The notes below the pieces were generated by a model that was not told the DNA's origin, ran no database searches, and saw nothing but the letters and a program-made list of their open reading frames with translations. Of a DNA stretch of 64,000 nt, positions 34,306-43,399 are shown in pieces (position 1 is the first letter of the stretch; every line of letters begins with the position of its first letter). Source of the stretch: Ignavibacteria bacterium UBA2360. GTDB lineage: Bacteria > Bacteroidota > Ignavibacteria > Tepidaquicellales > OLB5. A program made the translations under genes and the position numbers. Where the stretch lies: contig DDTQ01000012.1 in assembly GCA_002344125.1 (NCBI GenBank), positions 186,001-250,000 of the forward strand. The letters are read 5' to 3'.

Positions 34306-37300
34306 TCAGGAAGCGATCTTCTGGTCATTGAACTTTACGTTCACAATTGTGGATATTCCCTGTTCTGCCATTGTGACGCCATACATGGAGTCGGCAGCTT
34401 CCATGGTGCGTTTATTATGTGTTACTATAATAAACTGAGTATCTTCAGCGAACTTGCGGATAATTTTGATAAACCTGTCAATGTTCGCATCATCAAGCGG
34501 CGCATCAACCTCATCAAGAATGCAGAAAGGCGAGGGTTTCACCTGGTAAATAGCGAACAGCAGCGCAATAGCAGTAAGAGTTTTTTCGCCGCCCGAAAGC
34601 AAGTCGATAAGCTGAGGCCTTTTGCCCCTGGGTTTAGCTATAATATCAATTTTCGCGTCCAGCGGATCAGGGTTATCCGGATCAATTACAAGCCTCAGAT
34701 CGGATTCATCACCTTCAAGGAAAAGCTCCTTAAAAATTGCCATGAAATTCTGCCTGATCTGCTCAAATGTTTCGGTGAATTTATTCTGCGCTGTTTTATT
34801 TATTTCATCGATCAGGTTGATAAGATCAGCTTCAGCTTTAACAAGGTCATTTCTTTCATCCGAAAGTTTTTCAAGCTCCTGCTTTTCCTGTTCATACAGG
34901 TTAAGCTCCAGCTGACCCGAGCCGCCCAGTGTCCTGAGCTTATTTTTTAACCTGTCAACTTCTGCTTTAGCTTTTATGAGATCAAATATTTCCGCATCTT
35001 CAAAAACCGTGTAATCAATTTCGAACTCGTATTCTTCTCTTACCCTATCTTTATGTTCTTTTATTTCAAGCCTGTCTTTGGTAAGCTTCATTTCGTTCCT
35101 GTGAATGAAGTCTATTATGTTATCACGGTCACTGCGAAGTGATTTCTGCTCGCCCTCAACTTTATCAACCATTGAGCGTTTTACTTCATATTCGCTTCGT
35201 ATCAGGCTGAAATCTGATTCAACGCCCGCTTTTTCAAGCTCAAGTATTTTTAACCGTGGTTTCAATCCGTTTACGGTATTATCCTGATTGTAAGATTCAA
35301 TTTCTGCTGTAAGTTTCCTTATCTCAGTTTCGTATTCATTGCATTCAAGGGCTCTGGCTTCTATGTTGTTCTTCCTGGATGTGATGCTTTCTTCTGTTCT
35401 GTAATGTTCATTATCAAGATTTGAAAGTTCAGCCTTCAGCTTGGTAATTTCTATGTTGAATGAGTTATATTCTTCGCGTTGAGAAGTAAGTTTATCGGCA
35501 AGATTTTCCAGCTCAGTGGTGAAATGCTCAAGTTCTTTTTCCCGCTGGTATTTTACATTTTCAGCAGATTCAATTTCTGTTATCAAAGAATCCATTTTAT
35601 CTGAAAGCTCCTTGTTTGAAGCGTTCAGATCATCGTTTTCCTGTTTATAATGAGCAATAAGCTTGTTGGTTTCGCTTTTTTGGTATTGTACCTGCTGAAG
35701 TTTATTTTCCGCGGTAAGAACTTCAGATCTTTTTTCCTGGAGCCTGTTCTGCCTGATATTGATATCAATTCCGGCAAAACTGTTCTTCAGCTCAGCAAGC
35801 CTTATATTTTCTTCTGCAATTGTGCTTTCAATTTTAGATATCTGACCCTGCAGTTCCGCGATGAGTTTTTCTCTGCCGATTTTCAGAGTCTCTACGTTCG
35901 TTTTGCTGCCGGCTCTCAAGAAACTGTTTGTGATAATATCGCCATCAAGGGTAATGAATTTAATGAAATTATCCCTGGAAAGTTTGCGGGCAATATCGAT
36001 ATTTTCCACAATAATGAACTCATCGAGCAGGTATTTATAGAGCATTAAAAATTCATCCGGGCACTTAATGAACCTATCTGCCCAGCCGTAAACGCCTTCG
36101 TGGTTCAGTATTTCAGGAAATTCTTCCTGGAAAATGTTCATTGTGGTATTGTAAAGCTGGTCTCGGATAATAAATGTAACTTTACCTTTTTGGTCGTGGG
36201 TAAGAATCTTAATGAAATTTTCAGCTGCGTCAAGATCGTTCACTATAAGATAATTGGAAATTTCACCCAGTGCTGTTTCAATGGCAATTTTAAACTTATC
36301 TTCAACTTCAAGCTTATCTATTACAACAGAAGCGCCTTTTTCATTCTTTTCTTTTACGAGGTATTTTATACCTTCTGAGTAATCATCAAAATTCTCGAGG
36401 AGGTTAGTTTGGAACTCTATCTTATTCTTTAACTTATCAGCCTCGTGTTTTTTGTAGATTATTTCTTTTTCCAGTTTTTGCAGTTCTGAGGAATAATTAT
36501 CTTTAAGTCTTTTCTGCTCATCAAATTCGGAATTCATTTTGGTCAATTCGTCCTTAAGAGTATTCAGATTGCTTTCGGCGGCCCTCATATCAGAATCGAA
36601 TTCGGCAACTTTATTGATGTTAACAATATTATCATCGGCAAGTTTGCTGCATCTTGTTATCTGGTCACCCAGGCGGTTTTTTATTATCTCATACTCGCTG
36701 CGTTTTTCATGCAGGGTTTTGGCAGAAGCTGCATGTTTTACAGTAAGATCCTTTAATTCATCTTTGCTGGTTTTTACGTTAATTTCGGTTTCCTCAAGAG
36801 CAGATTTTTTTGTAACCTTAGAATCTTCCATCAGCTCAATGGTATTTTTAAGGATAACGATCTTATCTTCAATCTCAGTTTTTCGCGATGCAAGCCTAAC
36901 TATTTCTGATTCAATTTCTATTTTTTCGCGCTTAAAGCGGTCAATGTTCTCTTCAAGGTACTTTATCCTTTGTTCAGCAATAGAAACAGAAGTCTGCAGT
37001 TCATTGATCTGAAGATTAATGTTATTGAGCTTATCCCTTGATTCATTCAGCCTGCTTTCGGTGGCAGAAAGCTCGGTTTTATACTTTTCAATTATATTTT
37101 CATTTTCATTAAGGCTTTCCTGCAGTTTCTCACGCCGGGTTTCTTTCCCTTTTAGCTCTTCTTCAATGCTTTTGGTTTCATCAATAAGTTTTGAAAAAGC
37201 CCTTGTATGATACTCAATTTCGATCTCTTTCAGTTTAACGCTTACTTCTTTGGCTTCCTGCTGTTTCTGCGCGATGCGTTCATATGCATTAACGGTACGC

Positions 37301-37896
37301 TGCCTGTTGCGTATCTCGATATTTGCTTCATTGATATTTTCGCGGGCAACTTCAAGTTTGTAAAGGGCTTCGCGCCTGCGCTCTTTATATTTTGTGATGC
37401 CGGATGCTTCCTCGAAGAGTTTTCTTCTATCCTGGGTACGGTGTGAAAGTATCTCGTTCACCATTTTAAGCTCAATTACAGAATAAGCATCAGAACCCAT
37501 TCCCGTATCCATAAAGAGAGAAGTGATATCTTTCAGACGGCAATTTACGCCATTGAGCATATAATTACTCGCGCCATCCCTGAAGCAGCGGCGTGTAATT
37601 TTGATCTCGGTGTATTCACTTGGTAAAATACCTTTGGTGTTCTGAATAGTAAGGGAAACTTCCGCGTAGCCCAGTGGCTTACGGTCTTTGGTACCGTTGA
37701 AAATAACGTTTTCCATGGTTGAGCTGCGAAGCACGCTTGCTTTTTGCTCGCCAATAGCCCAGCGCACAGCATCAACAATATTGGTCTTTCCGCAGCCGTT
37801 GGGTCCGACAATTGCTGTCATGCCGGCATCAAAATCAACATTGATCCTGTCCGCAAATGACTTAAACCCGTAAATATCTAATTTACTTAAATACAA
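34306..37896 (-). CDS. smc: Chromosome segregation protein SMC
   Basis: The 1196-residue ATPase of the bacterial condensin. Walker A VGPNGCGKTNIVDAVRW lies near residue 31. Two long coiled-coil arms (about 170-500 and 660-1010) flank a hinge (about 515-640, with GVYGWADRFIKC). The C-terminal head holds the ABC signature LLSGGEKTLTAIALLFAIYQ and Walker B FCILDEVDAPLDDANI near 1135. Full length. TTG start gives the expected MYLSKLDIYGFKSFADR opening. No scpA or scpB is adjacent. Preceded by a 174-bp AT-rich gap in which I see no recognised signal. Confidence 0.97.
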   Translation of the reverse strand: MYLSKLDIYGFKSFADRINVDFDAGMTAIVGPNGCGKTNIVDAVRWAIGEQKASVLRSSTMENVIFNGTKDRKPLGYAEVSLTIQNTKGILPSEYTEIKITRRCFRDGASNYMLNGVNCRLKDITSLFMDTGMGSDAYSVIELKMVNEILSHRTQDRRKLFEEASGITKYKERRREALYKLEVARENINEANIEIRNRQRTVNAYERIAQKQQEAKEVSVKLKEIEIEYHTRAFSKLIDETKSIEEELKGKETRREKLQESLNENENIIEKYKTELSATESRLNESRDKLNNINLQINELQTSVSIAEQRIKYLEENIDRFKREKIEIESEIVRLASRKTEIEDKIVILKNTIELMEDSKVTKKSALEETEINVKTSKDELKDLTVKHAASAKTLHEKRSEYEIIKNRLGDQITRCSKLADDNIVNINKVAEFDSDMRAAESNLNTLKDELTKMNSEFDEQKRLKDNYSSELQKLEKEIIYKKHEADKLKNKIEFQTNLLENFDDYSEGIKYLVKEKNEKGASVVIDKLEVEDKFKIAIETALGEISNYLIVNDLDAAENFIKILTHDQKGKVTFIIRDQLYNTTMNIFQEEFPEILNHEGVYGWADRFIKCPDEFLMLYKYLLDEFIIVENIDIARKLSRDNFIKFITLDGDIITNSFLRAGSKTNVETLKIGREKLIAELQGQISKIESTIAEENIRLAELKNSFAGIDINIRQNRLQEKRSEVLTAENKLQQVQYQKSETNKLIAHYKQENDDLNASNKELSDKMDSLITEIESAENVKYQREKELEHFTTELENLADKLTSQREEYNSFNIEITKLKAELSNLDNEHYRTEESITSRKNNIEARALECNEYETEIRKLTAEIESYNQDNTVNGLKPRLKILELEKAGVESDFSLIRSEYEVKRSMVDKVEGEQKSLRSDRDNIIDFIHRNEMKLTKDRLEIKEHKDRVREEYEFEIDYTVFEDAEIFDLIKAKAEVDRLKNKLRTLGGSGQLELNLYEQEKQELEKLSDERNDLVKAEADLINLIDEINKTAQNKFTETFEQIRQNFMAIFKELFLEGDESDLRLVIDPDNPDPLDAKIDIIAKPRGKRPQLIDLLSGGEKTLTAIALLFAIYQVKPSPFCILDEVDAPLDDANIDRFIKIIRKFAEDTQFIIVTHNKRTMEAADSMYGVTMAEQGISTIVNVKFNDQKIAS

Positions 37897-38070
37897 AACT
37901 CTGATTAATTTTCAAAAAAGTAAAACAAAACATTAACCTGGTCACACATTTCTTTTAAAAGAGTGAATTCGGTGTCTTAAAGCCGGCAGTACTTAATCAG
38001 TATGCACAAAATTAATGATTTTTTATATAAAATACTGATATTAATACTTTATTTTTATGACCCGTAAAAT

Positions 38071-40641
38071 TTACATTTTCAGAAATGTCATTACCAATCT
38101 GAAATAGTCAAAAACGTACCTTGTCGTGTTCAAATAGAACAGGAGTCCGCCGCTTAACAATATTATAGAAAGAATTCCGTAAGCATAAACTTTCAGAAAG
38201 AAAGTATCGAAGAGCAGGTAAGTACCTTTCAGGATCCTGTATATTGAAATCAGGTAAAGGAGACCCGCAGTAATTAATCCTATGACAACAAAATCAGTGT
38301 TGGACTGGAGGATCCTTAAGTAAAAAGTACCAAATACGAGCAAAAGGATCACCGGCATTAAACCCCATACAGTAATTGTATAGATGTTGTTAAAACCTAC
38401 CCTGTACTTAAGGGTTAAGGAAAATAACCAGATAAATACAGAGATAAAAAATATTTTCAAGAAAGAGATCGCTGTGAGCGCGCCGATAAGTTTAACAGGA
38501 TTGGCAAAAAATTCATCAGCATATATCTTAACCTTGTCATTTGATATGATAACTGAGAGCATTATATCAAGCAACTGAGAGTCTTTCCAGAAGAAAAACA
38601 GGTTAGCGAAAAACAGTCCGCTGCCAATAGAAATAATTATAGCCAGCAGTACGTTATGAAATGTTGGGATAAGATTCTGCTCTCTTACATCGGTGTAAAA
38701 TATAAACGGTCTGAAAAGAGCTCTCCATACATTTTCGCGGAATCTGCGGACGCTGTTTGCAAGATAAATGAAAAGGATAAATGTTATCAGCCCGGTAAAA
38801 ACAAACGCAAGCGGAGCTTCCTTGGTAAAAGTGCCAATGTTCAGATTCGGTATATCTTCATCAAGGAATTCTTTTCTTAAAATAATGGCAGGTGGTCTTT
38901 GTTCGCGGTATAATGTATAAACACCGCTGGTACGCATGTACTGATTTGTAAGATCAGGGTATTTCAGGTTAGGTACATCGGAATTCCAGTCAGAAAAGGA
39001 CTGGAAGAACCCGCCCATAAGCGCTGATGATTTGCTTATTTTTATAAAATCAACTATATATTTTGATTGTGACTCAATAGAAGAGGGGTCACTGTACCCG
39101 GATGTGTTTGACGGATTAATTATCTTGCCGTAATTGGAAATGAACACTTTTTCTTTCTTCAGTTTCATTTCGGCGGTGATATTTTTAAGCAGGTTCAGAT
39201 CGTTATCATAAAAATTGATACCAACAAGATCCACCAATTCACGGCATTTATCTTCGTTGTAGTTGCGGGTTGAGTAATATATCAGCCTGTTATCCAGTCC
39301 GCGGGCGGCAGATACCATTCGTTTAACATAATTTTGCCCGGCGGCGCCGGTTACATCAAAATCATTACCAATTCCGAAAGCAAAAATACACGGATTATTT
39401 TTATGCGCAAGGATTGTTTCATTCAGCTGGTTTTCAGCGAGCTGTAAGAAGTTTTCAGTTTCAAGAATTGAAGAAGGAACCGTAAACACCGGTATCTCTT
39501 CCATGATAAGTAAACCCAGTTTATTGCAGATATCGATGAGGTAACTGCTTGCGGGTCTGCCGTAAACTTTGATGATGTTGCAGCCAAGTGATTTAATAAG
39601 CTTAACATCACGTTCTACATCTGCATACGAAGCGCATATTCCTGTTCCGCCGAATTCTTCAATGTAATTTATTCCTTTAAATTTGAATTCCGCATTATTC
39701 AGCGTTAAAACGCCCTGCTTTCTTACCAGCTCATAAATGCCAAAATCCGAGCGGTATTCATCAATCACTTCTTCACCAAGAGAAACTGTTACTCTGAGCT
39801 TGTATAGATAAGGGTACTCCGGTGACCAGTAAACCGGACCATTGAGCTCAAATTTATTAATTGCCTGGATAGTAGAATTTGATGAAATTGAAAATTGAAC
39901 CGCTTCGCTGGATGCTTTTACCGTTCCTGAACTGTCAATGAGTTCAGTCTTAACCGTAAATTTTCTATCGCCAACAGGGTAGCGGTCAATTTCTGTAGCG
40001 CTTAAAGTAATGGTGTTTTTGATATCAGCGTTAAAATTGATATCAATTTCAGACTGCACATTTGCTGTTTTAATATAAATTTTTGGAACGGCAATAATGT
40101 AAATATCCCTGTAAATACCGCCGTAATTTTTTGGGTAGTTAGCGGTATTGTTCAAAGGAATGGTTCTTGAAGCATCCAAATTATTATCAATTTTCACTTC
40201 AATTACATTCGCAGATTCCTTCATGATTCCTTCGGCAATCGGCGATGAAAACGGAGTGAAACCGCCTTCATGTTTAACAATAAAGCTGCCGTTGATCTTT
40301 ATTTCTGCCTGGTAATTTATACCATCGCAGAAAATTATGTAGTTCCAGTCATCGGGTGACTCCAGCCCGGTGCTGAACATTCTTGAAACAGAAACTTTAC
40401 CTTTGAATTCATAACAGAAGGGGACAGTGACTCTTGAAGCGGAATTGTTCTGCGAAGTGAAATCCCACTCACCGTTTAAATTGATAAGTTTCCTGTGATC
40501 ATTCTGCATTGACCGGAATAGTGAAACATGGATCTCTGTGGTGCTGCGTGTAAGGAGCCTGTTTTGTGAAAATGTAGTTGCGCACAATAATATGCTTAGC
40601 CATACAAATACCTGTAAATAACGGGCAGTTATCTTTATCAA
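38071..40641 (-). CDS. GH2-like protein lacking catalytic acids, fused to a multi-helix membrane domain
   Basis: An 856-residue protein. A signal sequence (about 1-25) is followed by glycoside hydrolase family 2 layout: sugar-binding jelly roll (about 50-185, LNGEWDF, PKNYGGIYRDIYI), Ig-like sandwich (about 190-310, YWSPEYPYLYKLRV), and a TIM-barrel domain (about 320-600, FKGINYIEEFGGTG). The acid/base Glu of the usual NE motif is Asp (FGIGNDFD) and the nucleophile Glu of the EYG motif is Asn (VFISNYGKI). About six membrane helices fill 625-850, like a Yip1-type domain. Probably non-catalytic, perhaps a glycan sensor or scaffold. TTG start. It is the first gene left of a 109-bp gap. Confidence 0.8.
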   Translation of the reverse strand: MIKITARYLQVFVWLSILLCATTFSQNRLLTRSTTEIHVSLFRSMQNDHRKLINLNGEWDFTSQNNSASRVTVPFCYEFKGKVSVSRMFSTGLESPDDWNYIIFCDGINYQAEIKINGSFIVKHEGGFTPFSSPIAEGIMKESANVIEVKIDNNLDASRTIPLNNTANYPKNYGGIYRDIYIIAVPKIYIKTANVQSEIDINFNADIKNTITLSATEIDRYPVGDRKFTVKTELIDSSGTVKASSEAVQFSISSNSTIQAINKFELNGPVYWSPEYPYLYKLRVTVSLGEEVIDEYRSDFGIYELVRKQGVLTLNNAEFKFKGINYIEEFGGTGICASYADVERDVKLIKSLGCNIIKVYGRPASSYLIDICNKLGLLIMEEIPVFTVPSSILETENFLQLAENQLNETILAHKNNPCIFAFGIGNDFDVTGAAGQNYVKRMVSAARGLDNRLIYYSTRNYNEDKCRELVDLVGINFYDNDLNLLKNITAEMKLKKEKVFISNYGKIINPSNTSGYSDPSSIESQSKYIVDFIKISKSSALMGGFFQSFSDWNSDVPNLKYPDLTNQYMRTSGVYTLYREQRPPAIILRKEFLDEDIPNLNIGTFTKEAPLAFVFTGLITFILFIYLANSVRRFRENVWRALFRPFIFYTDVREQNLIPTFHNVLLAIIISIGSGLFFANLFFFWKDSQLLDIMLSVIISNDKVKIYADEFFANPVKLIGALTAISFLKIFFISVFIWLFSLTLKYRVGFNNIYTITVWGLMPVILLLVFGTFYLRILQSNTDFVVIGLITAGLLYLISIYRILKGTYLLFDTFFLKVYAYGILSIILLSGGLLFYLNTTRYVFDYFRLVMTFLKM

Positions 40642-40750
40642 TTGAAAATACGCTAAAATTTGGGAAAATTTTTATAAAATCTTACAAATATATTAATAAT
40701 AGAGAGGAAAATAAAGGGAAATGGTTGATAGTTTCAGCTATTTAATTGAG

Positions 40751-41152
40751 TTAAAGGAATTTTGCTTTTTCAGCAGGTGTGGGCAAACGGCAGGTAGATT
40801 TTTTGCCAAACCATTTATAACGGTATTTTGCAATAACATCGTAAACAAAATTCCTTATGAACGGCGGTACTATGAGTAATGGGAAGAGTAAGCTGTACGG
40901 AAATCCGAGCATTGCGGCGACTCTGAGAGCTGCCGTGGATTTTTTATAGTATTTGCTGCCATCTATCAGTATAAAGGACTCAATATTTTTGTGATCTATG
41001 TTAAGTTTTTTCTGCAGCTCAATACCGATATCAGATTGCAATGCCGCGTAGCGGAAGGTATCCTTCTTATCGCGTGTAATAAAAAAATCGACGGCGCCAT
41101 TGCATAGATTGCAGACACCGTCGAATAGAATTATTTTGTGATCGCTGCTCAA
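40751..41152 (-). CDS. DCC-family thiol-disulfide oxidoreductase (DUF393)
   Basis: A 133-residue protein with the family's DxxCxxC opening, LFDGVCNLCNGAVDFFITRD, where the CxxC is the predicted redox pair, then DTFRYAALQSDIG and a hydrophobic C-terminal part (LLFPLLIVPPFIRNFVYD). The ending is YKWFGKKSTCRLPTP, also typical. Cytoplasmic or membrane-associated; partners unknown. TTG start at 41152. It lies 42 bp downstream of the GNAT gene. Confidence 0.9.
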   Translation of the reverse strand: MSSDHKIILFDGVCNLCNGAVDFFITRDKKDTFRYAALQSDIGIELQKKLNIDHKNIESFILIDGSKYYKKSTAALRVAAMLGFPYSLLFPLLIVPPFIRNFVYDVIAKYRYKWFGKKSTCRLPTPAEKAKFL

Positions 41153-41194
41153 TGGATCATTTAAAATTTTTGAAACATATCGAGAATCCGCGCA

Positions 41195-41674
41195 CTACAA
41201 AGTCAGTCTGTAATATTCCCAGTTTGAAAGCGGTGTAGCGCCAATTTTGTTGTAAAAGGCAATTGCGTCAATATTCCAGTCGAGCACTGCCCATTCAACC
41301 CTGCCGCATCCCATATCGTTTGCGATTTCAATCAGCCGGTCAAAGAAGAGCTTGCCAATACCGGTATTCCTTCTGCTTTGAGTAATGAAAATATCTTCGA
41401 GGAACAATGTCTTCTTAGCAAGGAAGGAAGAATAAGATTCAAAATATATCGCGTAGCCAAGTATATCTTTACCTTCTTTTGCGACAAGCATGTTGATCAA
41501 TTTCTTCTTGCCGAAAGTATCTTTAAATAATCTTCTTGTAGCAATATCATCGGGTCCTTCAAGTTTTTCAAACGCGGCAAGTTCTTTAACAAGATCGATT
41601 ATTTTATCAAAATCAGCTTTCTTTGCTTTCTTAATTTTTATCTTTGGTTCTTTTGTTTTTTTAGTTTTAGCCAT
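41195..41674 (-). CDS. GNAT family N-acetyltransferase
   Basis: A 159-residue GNAT enzyme with a Lys-rich leader (AKTKKTKEPKIKIKKAKKAD) and then the fold: DFDKIIDLVKELAAFEKLEG, LFLEDIFITQSRRNTGIG (acetyl-CoA loop, here RRNTGIGK), and VEWAVLDWNIDAIAFYNKIG. The latter resembles diamine (spermidine/spermine-type) acetyltransferases, but the substrate cannot be fixed from sequence. Divergent from the secreted-protein gene at 41769, with 94 bp between. Confidence 0.9.
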   Translation of the reverse strand: MAKTKKTKEPKIKIKKAKKADFDKIIDLVKELAAFEKLEGPDDIATRRLFKDTFGKKKLINMLVAKEGKDILGYAIYFESYSSFLAKKTLFLEDIFITQSRRNTGIGKLFFDRLIEIANDMGCGRVEWAVLDWNIDAIAFYNKIGATPLSNWEYYRLTL

Positions 41675-41768
41675 AATGTATTAGTCTCCTGTAATGCAAA
41701 ATTATTTACTTATTTTTTAATTTGATATTCATTAATATTACTCAATTGTATCACAAAATGGCCAAAAT

Positions 41769-43391
41769 ATGAAATTTTTACTTGTTTTTTCAGTATTTTT
41801 AATTACTTTTTCGCAAACTTTTTCCCAGCACGGCAACTCAGAAGCTGAAGCAATGGACCCGGGGAAATTTGTGAATAAAAATTCATTTGAAGGTGACTAC
41901 AATAATTCTGTTTTTGTGAATCTGAACTTAAGTCTCAATTCATTTCCCCAGAATGAGCCATCAGTCAGGATAAGCAGAGTGAATTCAAATATTGTAGTTG
42001 CCGCATGGCGTGATTTTAAACTTGGATATATAGAACCGAATGTAGAGAGAAGAATAGGTTATACATATTCAACTAATGGCGGGCAAACATGGGCTGCTCC
42101 GCAGCTGCTGCCTGACCCAAATCCCAATCACACATCGCAAAGCGACCCCGTGTTAACGAGTGACGCTCAGGGAAATTTTTATCTTTCAAGTACTTCAAGG
42201 CAGCCTGTTGCGAACTATAACCGCGATATGCTTATGTACAAATCAACCAACAATGGTGTAACATTTTTCCTTCATTCAATTGCAGTGCCGGGTTCCGGCG
42301 GAGCGGGTGAAGATAAGGAGTGGATCTTCTGTGACCCCATCGTTACAAATACGACTTATAATAACATTTTTATTTCATGGACAAGCTTTGGACCTTCACC
42401 GGGAATCAAATTCCGCAAATCAACAAATGGCGGACTCAACTGGACATCAACTGTACAAGTAGGTGATAATACCGGAGGGCAGGGCTCAAACATTTGCTCA
42501 GGTACTAACAACCAGATATATATGGTTTGGGATCAGGGTGGAGTCAGGTTTGATAGATCTACAAACGGCGGCGTTAGTTTTTCTACTGATCTTCAGTTAA
42601 GCAATGTAGCAACAACAAACGGCTTCCCGTACATCTGCTGCGATTATTCAAATAACTCAACCCGCGGAAATGTATATGTGGTTTGGGATGATATGCGCGG
42701 AGGAAACAGTGATGTTTACTTTCAGCGCTCTACCAACGGCGGAACGAACTGGCTTTCTGCGCCGGTAAGAATAAATGATGTTACGACCAATAACCAGTAC
42801 TGGCCAATGATTCAATGTGATAATAACGGTAATCTTTATGTGATATATTATGATACACGCGGAGGCTCCTCTGCTATTAACGCCTATATAGCCTATTCTA
42901 CAAATGCAGGTAATACGTGGGTCAACCAGCTTATGAGTGACTCCAGTTTCACCCAGCAGCAGCCCAACTCAGATGTCAGATTCGGCGACTACATAAGCAT
43001 AGATGCCTTCGACGGGAAAGTTATTCCTGTATGGACAGACCAGAGAAAAGGCTACCCTGACCAGGAAATTTATTCCGCAAATCTTTCGGGTTTGATAGCT
43101 GTAAGTCCGGTAAGTTCTGAAATTCCACTGCGCTTTTCTTTGCGCCAAAACTATCCGAATCCTTTCAATCCTGTAACAAAGATCAGGTTTGAACTTCCGG
43201 TTACATCTTTAACTAATATAACGATATATGACGCGCTTGGCAGAGAGATAAAAATGATCTTCAGTCAAACACTGGGCGCAGGTGTATATGAAACTACTTT
43301 CGACGCATCAAACCTGACAAGCGGCGTTTACTTCTACAAAATTACAGCAGGTGATTTTTCTGAAACAAAAAAAATGTTAATAGTTAAATAA
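41769..43391 (+). CDS. Secreted Asp-box (sialidase-like) protein with T9SS sorting domain
   Basis: A 540-residue secreted protein: signal peptide about 1-19 (MKFLLVFSVFLITFSQTFSQ). The beta-propeller body has at least five Asp-box/BNR-type repeats, read as YSTNGGQTW, KSTNGGLNW, RSTNGGVSF, RSTNGGTNW and YSTNAGNTW. The C-terminal T9SS domain starts NYPNPFNPVTKIRFELP (about 462) and ends KKMLIVK. Asp-box propellers include sialidases but also many binding proteins; the sialidase Arg triad was not established, so catalysis is uncertain. First of four T9SS-cargo genes in a row; the next starts 8 bp later. Confidence 0.87.
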   Translation: MKFLLVFSVFLITFSQTFSQHGNSEAEAMDPGKFVNKNSFEGDYNNSVFVNLNLSLNSFPQNEPSVRISRVNSNIVVAAWRDFKLGYIEPNVERRIGYTYSTNGGQTWAAPQLLPDPNPNHTSQSDPVLTSDAQGNFYLSSTSRQPVANYNRDMLMYKSTNNGVTFFLHSIAVPGSGGAGEDKEWIFCDPIVTNTTYNNIFISWTSFGPSPGIKFRKSTNGGLNWTSTVQVGDNTGGQGSNICSGTNNQIYMVWDQGGVRFDRSTNGGVSFSTDLQLSNVATTNGFPYICCDYSNNSTRGNVYVVWDDMRGGNSDVYFQRSTNGGTNWLSAPVRINDVTTNNQYWPMIQCDNNGNLYVIYYDTRGGSSAINAYIAYSTNAGNTWVNQLMSDSSFTQQQPNSDVRFGDYISIDAFDGKVIPVWTDQRKGYPDQEIYSANLSGLIAVSPVSSEIPLRFSLRQNYPNPFNPVTKIRFELPVTSLTNITIYDALGREIKMIFSQTLGAGVYETTFDASNLTSGVYFYKITAGDFSETKKMLIVK

Positions 43392-43399
43392 ATTTCTAT

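Noticed and set aside
41769..43391. Active sialidase call
   Set aside because: Asp-box repeats are clear, but the catalytic Arg triad, Tyr and Glu of sialidases could not be established by reading.
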